Below are positions 46,339 to 57,265 of a DNA stretch of 64,000 nt, one piece after another. Numbering within the stretch: the first letter of the stretch is position 1; each line of letters begins with the position of its first letter. The DNA comes from Thelephora terrestris (taxonomy: Eukaryota; Basidiomycota; Agaricomycetes; Thelephorales; Thelephoraceae), in NCBI GenBank assembly GCA_015956445.1, contig WIUZ02000001.1, positions 3,100,001 to 3,164,000 on the forward strand, written 5' to 3'. The position numbers and the translations under genes were made by a program. Below the pieces are notes generated by a model that was not told the DNA's origin, ran no database searches, and worked only from the letters and a program-made list of their open reading frames with translations.

Positions 46339-47779
46339 ATGTTCTCTGCCCCTCCCCCAACCTCCTTACCCTCCGTAGCGCCCCCTCTTCCTAGCAATGG
46401 CCTCAGCGCCTTCCACCCAATCGCCAGGAAAGACTCGCTATCTATCGCGCCAATGACCCCTCCCATGTCCCCGACAGAGACCGAATCACGAATGGACGTC
46501 GACCACCCCGCGCCCCATTCTAGAGATTCCGACGTTGACCATCTCTCTACCCAAGACTCGGAAATCGATCTGGAACCCTTGCAAATACATCCGCCAATCC
46601 GAACTTTGGATGAATCGAGGGAGTGTCTACCCCGGAGTCTACGTCTCACAGACTTTGAAGTCAGGGGAACCCTTGGTGAGTTCCAACTACGTATTTTCGC
46701 GCCCCTACCTTCTGCGCGACGATTGCCGACACTTTATTCTGACCATCTTACACGCGCCACCCACAGGTGCCGGCACTTTTGGGCGTGTGTTGCTCGTCCG
46801 ACTCCGCAGTCCCTCCCACCAAACGAGATCTGTTAATTGTTTCGCCCTCAAGGTCCTTCGCAAATCGGAGATCGTCAGACTCAGGCAAGTGGAGCATGTT
46901 AACGCGGAACGGAACATCATGTCCCGCGTGAGGCACCCTTTTATCGTCGATCTCTACTCCACCTTCCAGGACAGCCTCAACATCTACATGCTCCTCTCCT
47001 ACGTTCCCGGGGGAGAACTCTTCACACACCTCAGACGCGCTCAGAGGTTCTCGCCGGACGTCACCCGGTTCTACCTCGCGACGATCGTGCTCGCCCTCAA
47101 ATACTTGCATTCCTTCAACATTATTTATCGCGACCTCAAACCCGAAAACCTGTTACTAGACTCTCGAGGATATTTGCGACTAACCGATTTTGGGTTTGCA
47201 AAGATTGTCGAGGATCGTACCTGGACCTTGTGTGGAACCCCAGAGTACCTTGCCCCTGAGATCATCCTTAATGAAGGTCACGGGAAACCTGCCGACTGGT
47301 GGGCATGCGGTGTCCTCGCTTATGAAATGATGGTTGGATTCCCACCCTTCTTCGACGAGACTGCTCCAGGGATCTACGAGAAGATCTTGAGGGGGAGGAT
47401 CTATTGGCCAAAGGAGATGGACAGGTTGTCCAAGGAACTTGTCAAGGACTTCCTCCATCCAGATCGTACCAAGCGGTTGGGTAACCTCATCGGTGGATCA
47501 CAAGATGTGTTGGACCACCCTTGGTTTAGGGGCGTCGATTGGGACGCTCTGGAACGTAAAGAGATTCGGGTACGGTCTTCGTCATTCTATCCGTGCGCCG
47601 ACCTGTTCTGACTTGTGTAATTAATGCAGGCACCTATCGTCCCCCACGTGTCATCGTTGGACGACACACGGCACTTCTCCCACCTTCCTCTCCCTCCTGC
47701 GGAGGACATCCCCGGGTTGATGAGGAACGAGGCTGTACCGGTCGTCGATTCGCTCAACTACGCTTTCGTGGACTTCTGA
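46339..47779 (+). CDS. cAMP-dependent protein kinase catalytic subunit
   Basis: PKA catalytic subunit, an AGC kinase of nutrient and developmental signalling. Three exons: 46339-46675, 46767-47569 and 47630-47779 (1290 bases, 429 residues). After an unconserved Pro/Ser-rich N-terminus of about 105 residues comes the kinase domain: GTLG/AGTFGRVLLV (glycine loop), CFALKVLRKSEIVRL (catalytic Lys), HVNAERNIM (Glu), IIYRDLKPENLLLD (catalytic loop), LTDFGFAK (DFG), WTLCGTPEYLAPEI (activation Thr in TLCGTPEY), and KADWWACG-type PADWWACGVLAYEMM. The C-tail ends NYAFVDF, an FxxF hydrophobic motif typical of PKA. A long polypyrimidine leader precedes the start. All catalytic residues are intact. Very secure. 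Confidence 0.96.
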
Positions 47780-48463
47780 GAGTTCAACTTCCCTCTTCCA
47801 TTCATTGGCCGCCTTCCTTTTCCTTCTCATCGCTCTTGTATCATCCTCGCAGTTTTCGTTGTTTATTCTCTTGCCCGTCTCTTCCCTACCATTTTAATCC
47901 TGCGGGATATACACCCGGTAATCTCTACCTCAAGAACTTTGTCGGGATAGCTCATTGCCTGTCTCCTTCCGTATTGAAACCTTTTTTATTATTCTTTTTG
48001 TTGTGATGAACACCATCTGTTCCCTCCCTATAGCCTTATTATCTTGTTCTCTCTTTGCTTGCCACCACCGCCCCACTACGCAGTTGACCCCTTCATCTCC
48101 CCTCTGATCCATTAATGCTATCGCTACACCATACCGTCATTGCTGAGTTCATCTCCCCTCGTTCTCTTCTCGTATTTTATCATTCCTTCGAGTATAGCCT
48201 ATCAGTGTCCGCTCCCTTGTAGCCCTTACCGTCCTCGACGATCTCAACGTTGACTCCTTTTGTTTTACTTCTTTTCTTGCTACTTCCCGCGCTACATGTC
48301 CGACCTCCATCGTACATACATATATCTTATTTTTGAGCTTCGATGGTTCGTCTCTTGCTCCGTGCGACCAAGCGGTAGGGCTACCTGTTTTGGCAATCAG
48401 CAGGGTGATCGAAAAAACTTGAGTGTGGGTCCCGGACTTGCCCTCATCCTCTGCGCTCTAGAT
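47780..48463. other. 3' region of PKA and SSF1 leader, no gene seen
   Basis: This 680-base stretch is strongly T/C-rich on the plus strand (TTTTTATTATTC near 47985, repeated CCTTC blocks). Stops are dense. It is probably the PKA 3' untranslated region followed by the SSF1 promoter. Confidence 0.5.
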
Positions 48464-49940
48464 ATGGCTCGAAAACGAAAAAATCGTACCCATGTCAAAA
48501 CCGTGCCCGGAACTTCAGATAGCACTCCAAAAAGCTTTGTGATTAAACATGGGCAAGTTGGACGCTCCCTCACCCAGCTCGTCCACGATATGCGAAAGGT
48601 CATGGAGCCGAACACAGCGAGCAGATTGCGGGTCAGTCCTCAATTATCTTTCAGACCTTTGGGTTCGATTTTTTGATTCGGTTCTGACGGTTTATTGCAA
48701 GTGAAGGAACGTGCACGGAACAAGCTGAAAGATTATACCGCCCTCGCTCCCGCTCTCAACGTGACGCACCTCCTCGCGTTCACTTTGACGGACGTTGCGC
48801 CGTCGTTGAGGGTTATTAGGTTACCTGGCGGTCCGGCGTTGAGTTTCAGGGTTGAGAGGTACAGTCTCGTGAAAGATGTGCTGAGTAGCGTGAAGCGAGC
48901 GAAGAGTATCGGATTGGAGTATTTATCTCCTCCGCTGGTGAGTGTTATCACATTCGAGATGCGCAGGATGTTTTTCAGGTATCTCTAACGATTATTCAAG
49001 TTGGTGCTTGCGTCCTTTCCTCAAGGACCCAACACGCCTCCACACCTCTCCCTCGTGATGAAAGCCTTCCAGAGCCTCTTCCCCCCTCTCTCACCAGGAA
49101 CGATCTCCCTCTCCTCCGCCCGCCGAGTCGTCTTGATCTCGTACGACCCCGAAAAATGCACGATCGACTTCCGTCACTACCTAATCTCAGTAAAACCCTA
49201 CGGCGTATCCAAACGGGTCCGAAAAGTCCTGGGAGCCGCCATTTCATCCGCCAAGCGACCCTCATCTTCGGGAGTTTTGGATTTGGGGAACGAGAGAGAT
49301 GTCGCGGATTTTCTGTTGAGGCAGAGGGGGGAACCTGATCCCGGAGGCGGGTATGAGTCTGCCGCTTCGGACGCGAGTTCTGTGGCCGCGGATGAAGGAG
49401 ATGCTGTGAGCCTCGCTAGCGATTATGTCGGGAGGAATAACAGGAAGGGTCAGAAGAAGGCTATCAAGCTTGAGGAGATTGGACCGAGGATGGAGCTAAG
49501 GTTGATCAAGATCACGGAAGGTCTTCCTGGTAGAGAGGGAGGCGTGATTTATCATGATATCGGTTTGTGCTTGACATTCCCTGGTGGTTTGCGTGTGTGC
49601 TCACGCTTAACGAATATCAGTCAAGAAGACGAAGAAGGAAATCAGCGTTCTAAAGGCTGCCGCCGTCGAGAGGGAACGGCTCAAGAAACAGCGAAGAGAG
49701 GAGCAGGAGCGAAACGTCGAGAATAAGAAAACTCTTGCCGCTCAGAATGGGAAAGGTAACCAAACGGGTGAAGGTGAAGAGGACGCCGCCAGCGACAACG
49801 ATGGTGTGGACGACGATTGGGATGAAGAAGAGGAGGTTAGCGAGGGTGAAGAGGAAGTGGATGAGAACCCCTCTGAGAGCGAATCAGAACCTGAGCCCCC
49901 ACGACCCACAAAGAAGGCCAAGGTTCGGGGACACCGATAG
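48464..49940 (+). CDS. SSF1: ribosome biogenesis protein SSF1/Peter Pan (Brix domain)
   Basis: A nucleolar Brix-domain protein needed for 60S subunit assembly (27S pre-rRNA processing). Start MARKRKNRTHVKTVPGTS. Brix features: KSFVIKHGQVGRSLTQLVHD, RKVMEPNTASRLR, NKLKDYTALAPALNVTHLLA, LRVIRLPGGPALSFRVERYS, LVLASFP and SLFPPLSPGTISLSSARRVV. The sigma70-like block is KPYGVSKRVRKVL. LEEIGPRMELRLIKITEGL and the C-terminal KKTKKEISVLKAAAVERERL are the SSF/PPAN signature. The tail is highly acidic and ends in PTKKAKVRGHR. Four introns; the junction before KERARNKLK is the least certain (donor after CGGGTCA). The gene converges with CYC3 67 bases away. Confidence 0.93.
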
Positions 49941-50006
49941 AGCGGGGCGTTCCTCATTAGTCACGTAGTAACGTACAGGGTGGTAGCTGTTATGCGAAGG
50001 GAGAGC

Positions 50007-50855
50007 CTACGAACCCATGGGAGGCTGTGAAGGGGGATGCGGACCTGGTGACGAGGAGGATAACTGGGGGGTGACACCGAACAACCTTCCGCAGCACCTC
50101 TCGAATCGCAATTTTACACCCTCCCAGTTGTCGAGAGCTGGCCGCACATCGAGGTAGAAAGAAGGAGGGGCGTTTGGAGCGAAACTTCTGCCAGTATAAA
50201 AATCGATGATGTAACGGACGCGGTGACCGCACCGGTCGACTACCCAGTCATGTCGGTCAAATGGGGGTGAATATCTGGAGATGCCAGTGAGATGCTGCGT
50301 AAGATAACGAGAGTGGGAAACAAAGGCGACCTACCCCAACAGCGATTTGAACCTCGCTCTTGGACTAAGTTCCTGGGATTTACCCTTGAAACTGACCAAC
50401 CTCAACCCACCGCACGCTTCAGACCCTCTTCCCTCCTCCCATTTCAAGATCTCATACCACGTGCGCTCATTGACAGCGTTATGTATCGGAACGATGACTT
50501 TCATGTCTTTTGCCTGAGGGTCATGGTTCTTTCTAGCCATTGCGGCGAAGAACTGGGATTCGGAGGGGTACACCCATTTGTCCCCTTCCAACCTCGGAAT
50601 CGAAGAAGTTTCCCGTTCCGCGGAGAGGTTTGTGGGTACTTGCGAATGTAGACGTGGGTCTGGGGAAGGGTGACTTCCACTACCCTCGCCTGAGGAGGAA
50701 AAGAAGCGCGACCACGGTGATGATGAGGATTGCTGGTCAACCGGACATTTGTCTTGTGATGTCAGGGGCTGAGAAGGAGGTTTGTGGTCAACTGGACAAC
50801 TACCCACGTTAGAAGGTGAGTTAGTGTGAGCGGAATGGTCGACGGGACACGACAT
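50007..50855 (-). CDS. CYC3: holocytochrome c synthase (cytochrome c haem lyase)
   Basis: A mitochondrial intermembrane-space enzyme that attaches haem to apocytochrome c. The start [13 protein letters not shown] opens with a CPV haem-binding motif; two further CPV motifs follow ([20 protein letters not shown]). Core: [40 protein letters not shown] and [20 protein letters not shown] (catalytic domain with the NERTW and E-I-L-x-WE blocks), then, after an intron, [28 protein letters not shown] and [18 protein letters not shown]. An upstream non-ATG frame (LPSRSVLEYENPFPPP) is probably 5' leader. The C-terminal Ser/Pro tail is variable. Identity is very secure; start chosen because the family begins at the first CPV. 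Confidence 0.94.
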
Positions 50856-51188
50856 GGACGCCGGCGGAGGGAACGGATTTTCGTACTCAAGAACGGATCG
50901 CGACGGAAGCAATGCGATTTCCCACGGGTGCTTACTCTCGTAATAGTGACCTTGCGCCGTGACATCTTCCTATACGAGGAACGGGTTGGTGCTTTATCCT
51001 TGGTTTGCACTTAGAGGCTAAACTTAGTCTTTCCGACCAGCCTCACGGGGTTTCTACTCCGCCCCAACGACTGTGTTGATCACCTGCACTTCTGTGACCA
51101 AAGGAGGGTTCCCAGCACCTGATTATGATCCGGCATTTCGGCTTGTTCCATCCCGACCACATGCAAGCCTCCGTAGCTTGCAACCACC
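50856..51188. other. divergent promoter region of CYC3 and nitronate monooxygenase
   Basis: A 333-base stretch with no supported gene. Reading frames are short. The CYC3 side keeps an open frame upstream of its ATG, but without an ATG start. Confidence 0.45.
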
Positions 51189-52905
51189 ATGTCACCGTCA
51201 AAGCCCGTATTGTCGACCCCGCTCACCAAGCTATTCGGGATTAACCACCCGGTTATGTTGGCAGGGATGAATGTCCGTAAGAGGTCAAAGGAGGCTCGAG
51301 TGCAAGATGTCCTGACGAGAGTGATGCTGTAGGTCGCGGCTGGACCTAAACTCGCTGCTGCTGTTACAAATGCCGTACGCGCATTTCACTCTTTTGGCTC
51401 GGGGCGGGTTTGTCGACTGACTTGTACGCAAGGGTGGCATCGGCTCCATTGGTGGTATTAAAATGAGTCCGAAGATGCTTCAAGGCGCTATCGACGAGTT
51501 GAAATCACACCTCGAGGACAAGAATGCACCATTTGGCGTTGACCTTGCCCTGCCACGGGTCGGAGGTAACGCGAGGAAGACCAACGTATGTTCAAACCAC
51601 TCTGGGATGGCTTGAACCTTCTAACCCCTCGCTGGAATGTGCAGTACGATTATACTAATGGTCAACTCACTGAACTCGTGGACATTATTATTGCCAGCAA
51701 GGCGAAACTGTTCATCTGTGCAATCGGCGTTCCACCGAGGGAAGTGATCGAGAGGTTGCACAAAGCCGGGATCGTCGTCATGAAGTGTGTATACGCAGTG
51801 ACCCATCTCACCTCGAAGTGACCCGTTGACCTTCTGACATAGTATGGTAGGGCATCCGAAGGTGTGCGAATAGCTAATCCTCTCGGAATGCGGCGATTTA
51901 CCTCCTACGTAGCATGTTGCCAAGGCACTCGATCTCGGTGCGCGTACTTGTATTGAACTCTTGTTAAACGAGCTAACAACGAAATACTCAGGGGTCGATA
52001 TGATCTGCCCACAAGGTATCCGTCAAGGTTTAGAGTATTTCGAAACCTTATTTACCCTTTATAATAGGGGGAGAAGGCGGAGGGCACACGGGGGATATTC
52101 CGTTCTCAATATTGATTCCAGCCTGCATCGACGCCACAAAAGGCCGCAAGAGCCCTTTGACTGGCGAACCGGTGATGGTGGTTGCAGCTGGTACCAGTGA
52201 TCTCTCTACCCCCAATGAAAAGGTTGCTTAAGCTGGACCGCAGGAGGTATCTCGGATGGCAGGGGCTTGGCTGCAGCTCTCTCGTACGTCTTGTCCCCCC
52301 CTTCTTTCGACTCGTTGACGCCCACACATTCTGTTCTTCCTCAAAGCTACGGCGCTGTCGGGGTCTGGGTTGGAACTCGTTTCGTCGCCAGTGTTGAGTC
52401 TAGCGCTCCCAAAATGCACAAAGAGCTCGTAGTTTCCGCTGGATTCGATGACGTGACGCGCACGACTATTTACTCTGGCAGGCCTATGAACGTTCGTAGG
52501 ACTCCATATGTCCGTGGATGGTGAGCATTCGTGCAGAACCTTTGCCGTTGGCTCATGGGTTTCTGTAGGGAAAACAGGACACAGGAGATTGATGCCTACA
52601 TTGCTGAAGGTAAGATACCGGCTGATGTGGACTTGTCCCAACACCCGGAAAAGAGTGTCGAAGCCCGCGGATGTATGTTTCCGATACTGTTCAGCGCGGA
52701 GGGTCATAACGTTCACTCTTTTGATAGGGCTCATGGGGAGGGTTGCCGCGGCTATCAACGATGTCAAAACCGCTCAAGAGATGTGAGTAGGATTATCCCT
52801 CGTCATTTCCGCCTCCCAATTTACGACGACAGTGTGGACGAATTCGTGAACACTGCGGCCAAACAGCTTTCCACCGCCAACTCTTTCATTACCGCCAGAC
52901 TCTGA
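51189..52905 (+). CDS. nitronate monooxygenase (2-nitropropane dioxygenase type)
   Basis: An FMN-dependent TIM-barrel enzyme that oxidises alkyl nitronates such as propionate-3-nitronate. The start MSPSKPVLSTPLTKLFGINH is followed by HPVMLAGMN (FMN phosphate region). Further blocks: PKLAAAVTNA/GGIGSIGG, FGVDLALPRVGGNARKTN, ELVDIIIASKAKLFICAIGV, VDMICPQG/GEGGGHTGDIPF (catalytic His in GGHTGD), VMVVAAGGISDGRGLAAALS, GAVGVWVGTRFVASVESSAP. About eight short introns interrupt the frame. The C-terminal helix is LMGRVAAAINDVKTAQE/I, ending ANSFITARL, without a peroxisomal signal. The gene converges with the WD40 gene 73 bases away. Identity is secure; some middle exon boundaries are approximate. Confidence 0.92.
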
Positions 52906-52977
52906 ATAGCATACCATATCAGAACTCGCATGTGCTGTTATTTTCGGGAGTCGAAGAATACGATTTCGGGCTTCCCA

Positions 52978-54589
52978 TCAGTCGTCATCGTTCATAAGCT
53001 CATCCAATTCTCGTTCTTCCTCCTCTGTCAACTCTGCCGGGGCTTTCTGGCTCACTGCGGTCCCCTCCAAATTGGCCATATCCCCCCGCGGCTTTGGAGT
53101 CAACAGGTCTAGCGTTTATTCATCAGTTTTCTCCTTCTTTCTTTTGCGAACCGAAATCCCCCTGACCTTTCACCTTCCAACGCCTGATAGTGCCGTCTAG
53201 GCTTGCGCTCATGATGTACAGATCAGGAGAAGTATACCACGCTTTGAGGAGTGTTACGTCGTGCCAATGACCGTCAACCTCATTCCTTTGTTCGATCTTG
53301 TCGTCTAGATCAGAAGTGTCCCATGATTTGATGACGTCTCCGGAAGCCGTGAACAGATATGTTTCGTCTAGCGAAGGGATATATAACGGGAGCAGCGCTT
53401 TTACCCCGGTTGGATGCAGAATCGGTTTGATCGGTCGCTTCTTTCCGTCCCCCTGCCCTTCAGGTGTGTGAGGGTGAATCTTCACCGTTTCATCTGCGGA
53501 GGCTACCAAGACGGTTAGAGGGCGCGAAGTCCACTTGATTTCGCCGGGAGTAGCGCACCTGTCCAAATGTAGCCGTTGTGAAGGACCAGTTGGTTGATTC
53601 GAGTTCTGTGATGTGTAAGATCTTCTCGTAACGTAGCCCGCCACCGAGGAGGAACGCCTTCGGTTGCTTGTGTTGTATCGCGCTCAAGAAGCCAGATTTT
53701 TAGGACACCCATAGTATCCGCCGAGTAGAGGATCGCCGAATCATCGGATACGGCTTCCCCACCGAGAGCCTCGACAGGGCGGGTGTGAGCTGAGATGCTT
53801 CCCACCGATATAAGTGGAGCCGTGCCTGTTGCATTTGAAAGGTCCCTAGGTGTCCGAAATTTTGAGTACGCCTACACAGTGGCACACAAGGAGACTTTAC
53901 CAAAGTCTCAAGACCTTGTCCGAACTCGCGGAGACAAGGAGGTTACACTTTGGGAGGACGAACAAGGCTTTCACGAAATCAGAATGTGCTTCTGTCACAG
54001 ACACTAACTCTTTTGTCTGTGGGAGCGCATCAGGTAAACCTTCCGACGGGGGTAGTTGTCATCTCAGGGTACCTCGGTATCCCAAACTTTGATCGTCTGG
54101 CATGAAGTCAGCACGGTAAAGTCAGGGATACGGATTCGTCACGTTGATACTTTATCCCATGAACCTGTGATCATGATCTTTTCATCCCCTGACCCCAGAA
54201 CCCTGTCCACGAAGACGAGGGTGGTGACGGGCGCCTGATGACATCTAAAAGTCGAAATTGTCTCGTTCGTCTAGGCTCATAGCAGTCAGTTTTCGCTGCG
54301 CGAGCAACGAAACCCAGATGGCACACGTTCAGATCGATAACGAGGACAGATCCTGTGTTTTCGGCGACCCATAGTAAGTTTTTTCGAACCAACATATCCA
54401 GAGCCTGTCCTTTTAGCTTGATTGGTGATCCTAGACCTGCGATCTTCTTTTCTTTTCCTTGCCTTGCCTTTCAGCATTAAAACCCAGTTACCACCAGTCT
54501 GTTATTTCGTGTCTGCTCCCGCTTACCAGATCGAGAACGAGCTCAGATTCGGCCCGCAAGAAACTTGATTTATCGGGTTTGTTGGACAT
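52978..54589 (-). CDS. WD40-repeat beta-propeller protein
   Basis: A multi-exon WD40 protein of about 400 residues. Start MSNKPDKSSFLRAESELVLD, then LDMLVRKNLLWVAENTGSV, LVIDL. WD units: CHQAPVTTLVFVDRVLGSGD with IMITGSWDK/TIKVWDTE, SAHTRPVEALGGEAVSDDSA with ILYSADTMGVLKIW, SRPLTVLVASADETVKIH, YLFTASGDVIKSWD, and the last YIMSASLDGTIRRWKVK. The final junction (WKVK/DLLTPKPRG) leads to an acidic C-terminus ending EEEERELDELMNDDD. I cannot name the orthologue with confidence; such proteins are scaffolds. First residues and the join before CHQAPV are approximate. Confidence 0.8.
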
Positions 54590-55513
54590 GATGGTGGCCT
54601 GGATTCAAGTTGATCGCCAGCGAGCTGATCTGCGTTGCTCCCCCATTCCATTCTCACTCCATTTTGCCACTTTTATTTGAGATGACGTTGGCTCCCTTTC
54701 TATGCAACCGACCAGGTTCCTATCACATCAAGTCGAAATAGCATCAACGCCGCTGAGACTATGGCTTCGCCTTTGAATTGGCAGTACAGGGGCTTTGGTG
54801 CATGCTATAATCTGACTCGACTCGACACCTGTTATGCCTGTGTCTGTTTACAGAAACTCGCATCGCCCACCGCGCCACCCATTCAGTGCGTGCTACCGCA
54901 CCAAAAATAGGAGAACGAGCCCTCATCGATCGGGCGGTGGCCTCGACCGGAGATGTTCACCGAGGTAAAAATTGGGAGCTGGTCGCTTGCTCAGACTTGA
55001 GGATCTTGGCTGCCAGCTCAGTGACTCGGATCTGCACGAATAGAATCGTTACGGACCCTGAACGAGCAGGCGGTAGTGTCAAGTTAGGGGCGAAGATGCG
55101 CTGGCTTCTGGTCTCTTGGGGAATGGAACGTCAGACCGTTGGCCCCTTAGCGGCATCGCCAGCCATGACTGGTGATTGGTTGTTGCTCCGCGCGAACGAG
55201 TTCTCATCCTTCGTTGCACCTAAGGCGCAAGAATAATCCCAACGGGCCTGTTATTTTCCCGCCATACTGGCCATGGGTGCTGACGAGGAACCCGGAGATG
55301 CCTACAAACAACATAATCATATTGCATCATAACCCATGGGCATACCCAACGAGTAAGTGACTAATATACAATGCCTAAACGTGTGACTCCAGCTATTAAT
55401 ATCCTACAGTACTCTAAGAATGATGTCTGCTATGGTAAGTCAATGTTCCAAAGTCCGGTAGTGTTGATACAAGAAAAAAAATTGAAGGGGAAGAACCAAA
55501 AGGCTAAGTATCA
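54590..55513. other. intergenic, no supported gene
   Basis: A 0.9-kb stretch with one plus-strand frame of 116 codons (54886-55236) that resembles nothing and has no clean start context. It contains the WD40 gene promoter and the 3' end of the orphan gene that follows. Confidence 0.45.
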
Positions 55514-56860
55514 TTAAGCATCGACTTGCATGTGCTGCAGGAGCCCAGCATAGTATCGGGTGGTCAAAACCTGTTGGGAGTTTTCCCTGTATCCTCCAAC
55601 ACCCACCTCCAAGTCTGCGCAGATAAACAACAACTCTGCCGCGGTTCGGTATTGCCGAGCCGCGACCATCTCTTCCACTGCGATCTGGCGAATAATCGCT
55701 AGGGCCTCTTTGACCCTCTCTCTCGAAGCCGCGATCTCGTCGTCTGCGCATGCTCGGAGGGCCAACTCGACCACTCTGCCAACCTCGGTGTCGGTCTGTA
55801 GAGCGGCGTTTGTCCCTGCCCTTGCTTGATCCATGGCGACTTGTTGCACGAAATCTTCCACTTCGAGGAACGCGTACAGCTCTCCTAGAGTCGTCCTTCC
55901 TTCGCCTGGCTCCACGGTATCGACTAGAGCCATCTCTCTCAAGGCGGTGAATGCCCAATGACGGGAGGCATCCCCTCCGAAGGCTTCTCTCGCCATCTGC
56001 AGCTTCTTGTTCCTCTCCAAGTCCTCCCATGCCGACATCGTCACCAAACGTCCAATCCCAAACTCTTCCAACCTGAGCTTGTAGAACGCCCCGATATCCC
56101 TCTTCATCCCCGCCATGTTCAGCTGGTACTTCTCTTCAAACGCCCTCACGCACTCCTCGACGCCTCTCGTTCGATCCTCGGCCACACTCGTTGGTTGTCC
56201 GAACGTTAGGTTCCTCGCATGGCCGTACTTCTTCCTGAGCGAAGAGATAAGGAGGCTGGCTGGTTTGGCCAATGCCATCGCTAGGTTCGACGAGGACAAC
56301 GTAGGGGATGACGGTTCGAACGTATCCGTGAACCCAGATGCGTTCGTCATCCATGCTTCAGCGGCCCGTGAAAAGGATTGTGCGGGAGGATGGGAGGCGC
56401 CCGTCCCCCTTCCCCGTGATGATGAAAAGATAGAGTTTGTGCCTTCCACTTGTGTGTCTGTGCCAGGAGAGCTAACTTGAGTTCTCCAGAGGGGATAGTT
56501 GATGGTAGAAAGCAAAGAGTCCTTCCGACAGGTTGGACTATTTAAACCATCCTGTCGCGGCGAAGGACGCAGTACGTCCGCAGGGATTGCCGCCACACGG
56601 CGAGCCTGTGGCAGTTCAAACCTGACAAACCTGCCACATAGTTCGCCTTGTATGGCAATTATGGACACCTCTGACTGAGCGGGGTGATCCCATACAGAGG
56701 ATACACAGTCAAATATAGTCAAGTCGGGCGTCTCTCCGCCAGAGGCTACCGGAAACAGCGAAGAGTCCGACCCCTTGATTGTCTCCGCTAGCACGGGGCG
56801 ATGTGAAAAGCACTTTCGGCTCACTTTGGCCTCTCTCGCAGAAGAGAAAACCTCCCTCAT
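55514..56860 (-). CDS. orphan intronless protein, 448 residues, mostly helical
   Basis: An uninterrupted frame, unusual here where most genes have an intron every few hundred bases. The first third is mixed (SVWDHPAQSEVSIIAIQGEL, then RFVRFELPQARRVAAIPADV) and includes a low-complexity Ser/Arg/Gly segment near residue 150. The last 270 residues are rich in predicted helices: SLLISSLRKKYGHARNLTFG, NMAGMKRDIGAFYKLRLEEF, RLVTMSAWEDLERNKKLQMA, FLEVEDFVQQVAMDQARAGT, RQIAVEEMVAARQYRTAAEL. No signal peptide, membrane helix or known catalytic motif is seen. I recognise no family. Frame length, GC-rich third positions and start MREVFSSAREAK support a real gene. Confidence 0.7.
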   Translation of the reverse strand: MREVFSSAREAKVSRKCFSHRPVLAETIKGSDSSLFPVASGGETPDLTIFDCVSSVWDHPAQSEVSIIAIQGELCGRFVRFELPQARRVAAIPADVLRPSPRQDGLNSPTCRKDSLLSTINYPLWRTQVSSPGTDTQVEGTNSIFSSSRGRGTGASHPPAQSFSRAAEAWMTNASGFTDTFEPSSPTLSSSNLAMALAKPASLLISSLRKKYGHARNLTFGQPTSVAEDRTRGVEECVRAFEEKYQLNMAGMKRDIGAFYKLRLEEFGIGRLVTMSAWEDLERNKKLQMAREAFGGDASRHWAFTALREMALVDTVEPGEGRTTLGELYAFLEVEDFVQQVAMDQARAGTNAALQTDTEVGRVVELALRACADDEIAASRERVKEALAIIRQIAVEEMVAARQYRTAAELLFICADLEVGVGGYRENSQQVLTTRYYAGLLQHMQVDA

Positions 56861-57265
56861 TTGTGACGCAATTGATGATGATGACCAACTAGCGCTGCGA
56901 GCCGCGAGGCTAGGACTGGGTCAATGAGTGGCTGAATCGGGAGGTGGTCACCTGTCCATGTCAGCGCTCCTTTTATCGACTGACCCCCAACTGGTCCCGA
57001 GTACCACGTTTTTGGTTTTGTGGTCTCCGTGCCTTTAGATGACCTGCTGTGGGAGTGGGAGTGCCAACTAAATTCCACATGACCTCGCTGACAAGTGCCT
57101 GTGACCGTTCTTTCGCTTACAAACATCAACAGTTGTCGAGAATCGGTAGCCATAAAAAGATCATAGTGAGTAGTTGGATGGATGGCATTAATAGGAAGCA
57201 GGAGAAATGGAGTGCACTAAAAATATCAGTATATTGTGGGGTACCATACAAGTTTGAACGATCAA
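56861..57265. other. intergenic, no supported gene
   Basis: A 405-base region between two minus-strand genes. A minus-strand frame of 98 codons (56857-57153) runs through it, but shows no domain and is out of frame with the orphan ORF. It should contain that ORF's promoter and the SF3b4 3' end. Confidence 0.4.
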
